A stretch of 7,577 bases of DNA. Origin: Sphingomonadales bacterium. GTDB lineage: Bacteria; Pseudomonadota; Alphaproteobacteria; Sphingomonadales; Sphingomonadaceae. Numbering within the stretch: the first letter of the stretch is position 1; every line of letters starts with the position of its first letter. Below the pieces are notes generated by a model. That model saw only the letters and a list, made by a program, of their open reading frames with translations, was not told the DNA's origin and ran no database searches. A program made the position numbers and the translations under genes. The stretch spans positions 1-7,577 of the forward strand of contig JAGXGT010000139.1 in assembly GCA_024636595.1 (NCBI GenBank). Reading direction: 5' to 3'. Below, in pieces: positions 6,114 to 7,577 of this stretch.

Positions 6114-7172
6114 TCAACCGCGTCTTACCAAACCGCGGGGATGGACGACGCCCAGGTCATTGTGGGATACGATGCCGGGAGCGGCATCGCAGACCTGCGG
6201 CACAACCGTGCAACCGACAAGTCCGGTCCAGGGAAGGCCGAGAAAGGGATGTCGGCCATCGGCGTCTTCGTCCCCCATCAGGTTGCATTCCAGCGGCGGA
6301 TCGCCTTTGATGCGAATGCGATAGCGAGCTTCGCCTTCTTCCCACAGGGGGTCGAGGTCTTCGCCCAACTGCCAGTAGAAATGATAGATGACAAGCGGCG
6401 CGCCCTCCACCCAGGCCGTCCATTCATAGTGCTGGCCGCCGACCATACCTGCCTTGACCACGCCGTGGGGATGGACGATATCATTCCTCGCTTTCGAGAC
6501 CTCAAACTTGACTGTGACCTTCTCGATTTCCTTGCCCAACCCTTCAACGATCATCGCCATCGAAGAATAGAAATATTTGTAAGTTTCCGGCGAACGGCGG
6601 GGGTTTGCCAACAGCTCGACCGGATCGGCTCCGAAGCCCATGATTTCGGTATAGATCATCGGATTTCTTAGCTTGTCGATTATTTCGGTAATTTCGATGC
6701 AATCGATCCGGTTCATAAGCCGTGTCAATGTCAGCGGCAGGATATCGCCGGCGAAACCCGGATGGATGCCGCACCCATGGTATGAACTGCCGCCCGCGCG
6801 GCAAGCCGCCTCGACCTTGGCGGTTTCGTCGGGAAACCACTTGTTCGGCAAAAACGGACCCGCTGGCGAAATGACGTTCTTGCCCGACTCGAGCAGGAGG
6901 CAGACATGATCTAGCGTGGTCGCAGCCATGTTGAGCGGTGCGAACAGCACGCAATCGGCATCCATCGCGATGATCGCTTCGATATCGCTGGTGGCGATCA
7001 CGCCGGTTGCGGGCAATCCAGACAGATCGCCCGCATCCTTGCCGACCTTTTCGGGATTGGTAACATAGACTCCCACCAACTCGATCATCGGATTTTCGAT
7101 GAAATATTTAAGCGCGGTTGAGCCCACCGTTCCGGTTGCCCATTGAATGACACGGTATATTTTTTGGGACAA
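6114..7172 (-). CDS. DapB-like NAD(P)-dependent oxidoreductase (dihydrodipicolinate reductase / 2,4-diaminopentanoate dehydrogenase type)
   Basis: About 352 residues. The N-terminus YRVIQWATGTVGSTALKYF is a Rossmann nucleotide-binding motif (ATGTVG at about 12-17). SGLPATGVIATSDIEAII and DADCVLFAPL fit the dihydrodipicolinate-reductase-like N-terminal domain, and GCGIHPGFAGDILPLTLTRLM lies at the start of the second domain. At this length, with no lysine-pathway neighbours, it belongs to the broad family that includes 2,4-diaminopentanoate dehydrogenase rather than true DapB (about 270 residues). Cytoplasmic; substrate unknown. There is no ATG. TTG at 7178 lies only next to an AAAAGGA site, while TTG at 7172 is 6 nt from it, so 7172 is the preferred start; the upstream frame stops at 7202-7200. 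It lies 38 nt after the SDR stop on the same strand, so the two are probably co-transcribed. The stop codon is part of TTGATC-N8-GATCAA (6098-6117), a weak hairpin. Confidence 0.85.
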   Translation of the reverse strand: MSQKIYRVIQWATGTVGSTALKYFIENPMIELVGVYVTNPEKVGKDAGDLSGLPATGVIATSDIEAIIAMDADCVLFAPLNMAATTLDHVCLLLESGKNVISPAGPFLPNKWFPDETAKVEAACRAGGSSYHGCGIHPGFAGDILPLTLTRLMNRIDCIEITEIIDKLRNPMIYTEIMGFGADPVELLANPRRSPETYKYFYSSMAMIVEGLGKEIEKVTVKFEVSKARNDIVHPHGVVKAGMVGGQHYEWTAWVEGAPLVIYHFYWQLGEDLDPLWEEGEARYRIRIKGDPPLECNLMGDEDADGRHPFLGLPWTGLVGCTVVPQVCDAAPGIVSHNDLGVVHPRGLVRRG

Positions 7173-7178
7173 GATCAA

Positions 7179-7185
7179 TCCTTTT
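7179..7185 (-). promoter_or_regulatory. Ribosome binding site deciding a TTG start
   Basis: AAAAGGA on the minus strand sits 6 nt before the TTG at 7172-7170. The earlier TTG at 7178-7176 directly abuts it and would be too close for initiation. This favours the second TTG as the start of the DapB-like gene. Confidence 0.6.
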
Positions 7186-7210
7186 CCGATTTGGTAATTT
7201 CATCAGGTGC

Positions 7211-7577
7211 TCAGTTGAGCCCGCGGACCTGACCGCCATCGACGCGGTAATTTGCACCGGTGATGAAGCCCGACAACGGACTGGCAAGCATACAGGCGAC
7301 CATGGCGACATCGTTCGGCACGCCGAGCCGCCCGACGGGCGGCATGTCGAATACTTTTTCGGCAGCAAAGCGTTCGTTCACTTCGTCAAATGTCATATCT
7401 GGGTTGCCGAACTTCTGACGTCCGAACCGGAGCAGGCCGTCAACCATGATGATGCCGGGGGTGAGCACGTTCGCAGTAACGTTCACGCCCTTGAGCGATC
7501 CGGCCAGACTGACCGTGAAATTGTTGAGCGCTGATTTCGCAGCGGAATAGTCGGTGCCGAGGTTGTTCGGCTGCACC
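7211..7577 (-). CDS. Short-chain dehydrogenase/reductase, C-terminal part (cut by window edge)
   Basis: About 121 residues are visible, and the gene continues beyond 7577. The frame includes DYSAAKSALNNFTVSLA, the SDR catalytic YxxxK segment, then VTANVLTPGIIMVDGLL (the PG loop after the sixth strand), GRLGVPNDVAMVACMLAS and SGFITGANYRVDGGQVRGLN, the usual C-terminal SDR ending. The apparent first codon at the edge is an internal GTG, not a start. The Rossmann motif and catalytic Ser should lie about 130-150 residues upstream, outside the window. Classical SDRs oxidise or reduce alcohols and ketones with NAD(P)(H). The next gene, the DapB-like oxidoreductase, begins 38 nt downstream, so they likely form one transcript. 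Its sequence differs clearly from the SDR remnant at 5532-5771, so the remnant is not a recent copy of it. Confidence 0.92.
   Translation of the reverse strand, partial: VQPNNLGTDYSAAKSALNNFTVSLAGSLKGVNVTANVLTPGIIMVDGLLRFGRQKFGNPDMTFDEVNERFAAEKVFDMPPVGRLGVPNDVAMVACMLASPLSGFITGANYRVDGGQVRGLN

Noticed and set aside
6098..6117. TTGATC-N8-GATCAA hairpin as a terminator of the DapB-like gene
   Set aside because: AT-rich 6-bp stem overlapping the stop codon, with no T-run after it in the minus direction.
6141..6671. 176-codon open frame on the plus strand
   Set aside because: Antisense shadow of the DapB-like gene, which has clear family motifs on the minus strand.
1..7577. CRISPR arrays, tRNA or rRNA genes, insertion sequences, toxin-antitoxin or phage genes
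   Set aside because: No regularly spaced repeats, no tRNA-like cloverleaf and no transposase or phage domains were seen on either strand.

Overview
The window most likely comes from an alphaproteobacterium of the sphingomonad group (Sphingomonas, Novosphingobium, Sphingobium or a relative). This is inferred from the moderately high GC content and from the mix of families: a soluble P450, catabolic-type short-chain dehydrogenases (SDRs), a DapB-like oxidoreductase, a FadR/GntR-type helix-turn-helix remnant, and exported hydrolases. No rRNA, tRNA or other taxonomic marker is present, so the assignment is tentative. The content looks like an accessory catabolic region. There are no transposases, CRISPR repeats, phage genes or tRNAs.

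Left block (1-1730): a free-standing 76-residue lipoyl domain protein reads leftward. A complete class I type cytochrome P450 (424 residues) reads rightward. Their shared region of about 210 bp is rich in TATCG/CGATA words, with a 7-6-7 inverted repeat and a repeated 9-mer, and it is the best operator candidate here. The lipoyl protein probably belongs to a 2-oxoacid dehydrogenase-type complex encoded beyond the left edge.

Middle block (1872-5448): a 721-residue predicted lipoprotein reads leftward. It has an alpha/beta-hydrolase-like core (GGSGG nucleophile elbow, late Asp and His) and a C-terminal PKD-like domain. Diverging from it is a SurE-family phosphatase with an N-terminal signal peptide, so both products should be exported. 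The 430 bp between them holds no convincing gene. It contains a GC-rich hairpin followed by a T-rich stretch in the leader of the lipoprotein, a second hairpin, and a possible 18-codon upstream ORF before surE.

Scar region (5532-6113): two gene remnants lie back to back. One is an SDR fragment on the minus strand that has lost its N-terminal nucleotide-binding half and carries an in-frame internal deletion. The other is the winged-helix part of a GntR-type regulator on the plus strand, with no start codon and no effector domain. They meet at a short direct repeat, which fits past deletion or rearrangement.

Right block (6114-7577): two leftward genes form a likely operon. The C-terminal part of an SDR is cut by the right edge, and a DapB-like NAD(P)-dependent oxidoreductase follows 38 nt downstream, probably starting at a TTG. 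Together they suggest oxidation or reduction of a small organic acid, alcohol or ketone, but the substrate cannot be read from the sequence.

I found no clear evidence of an undescribed multi-gene system. The most useful leads are the exported hydrolase/SurE divergent pair, the P450/lipoyl control region and the remnant junction.
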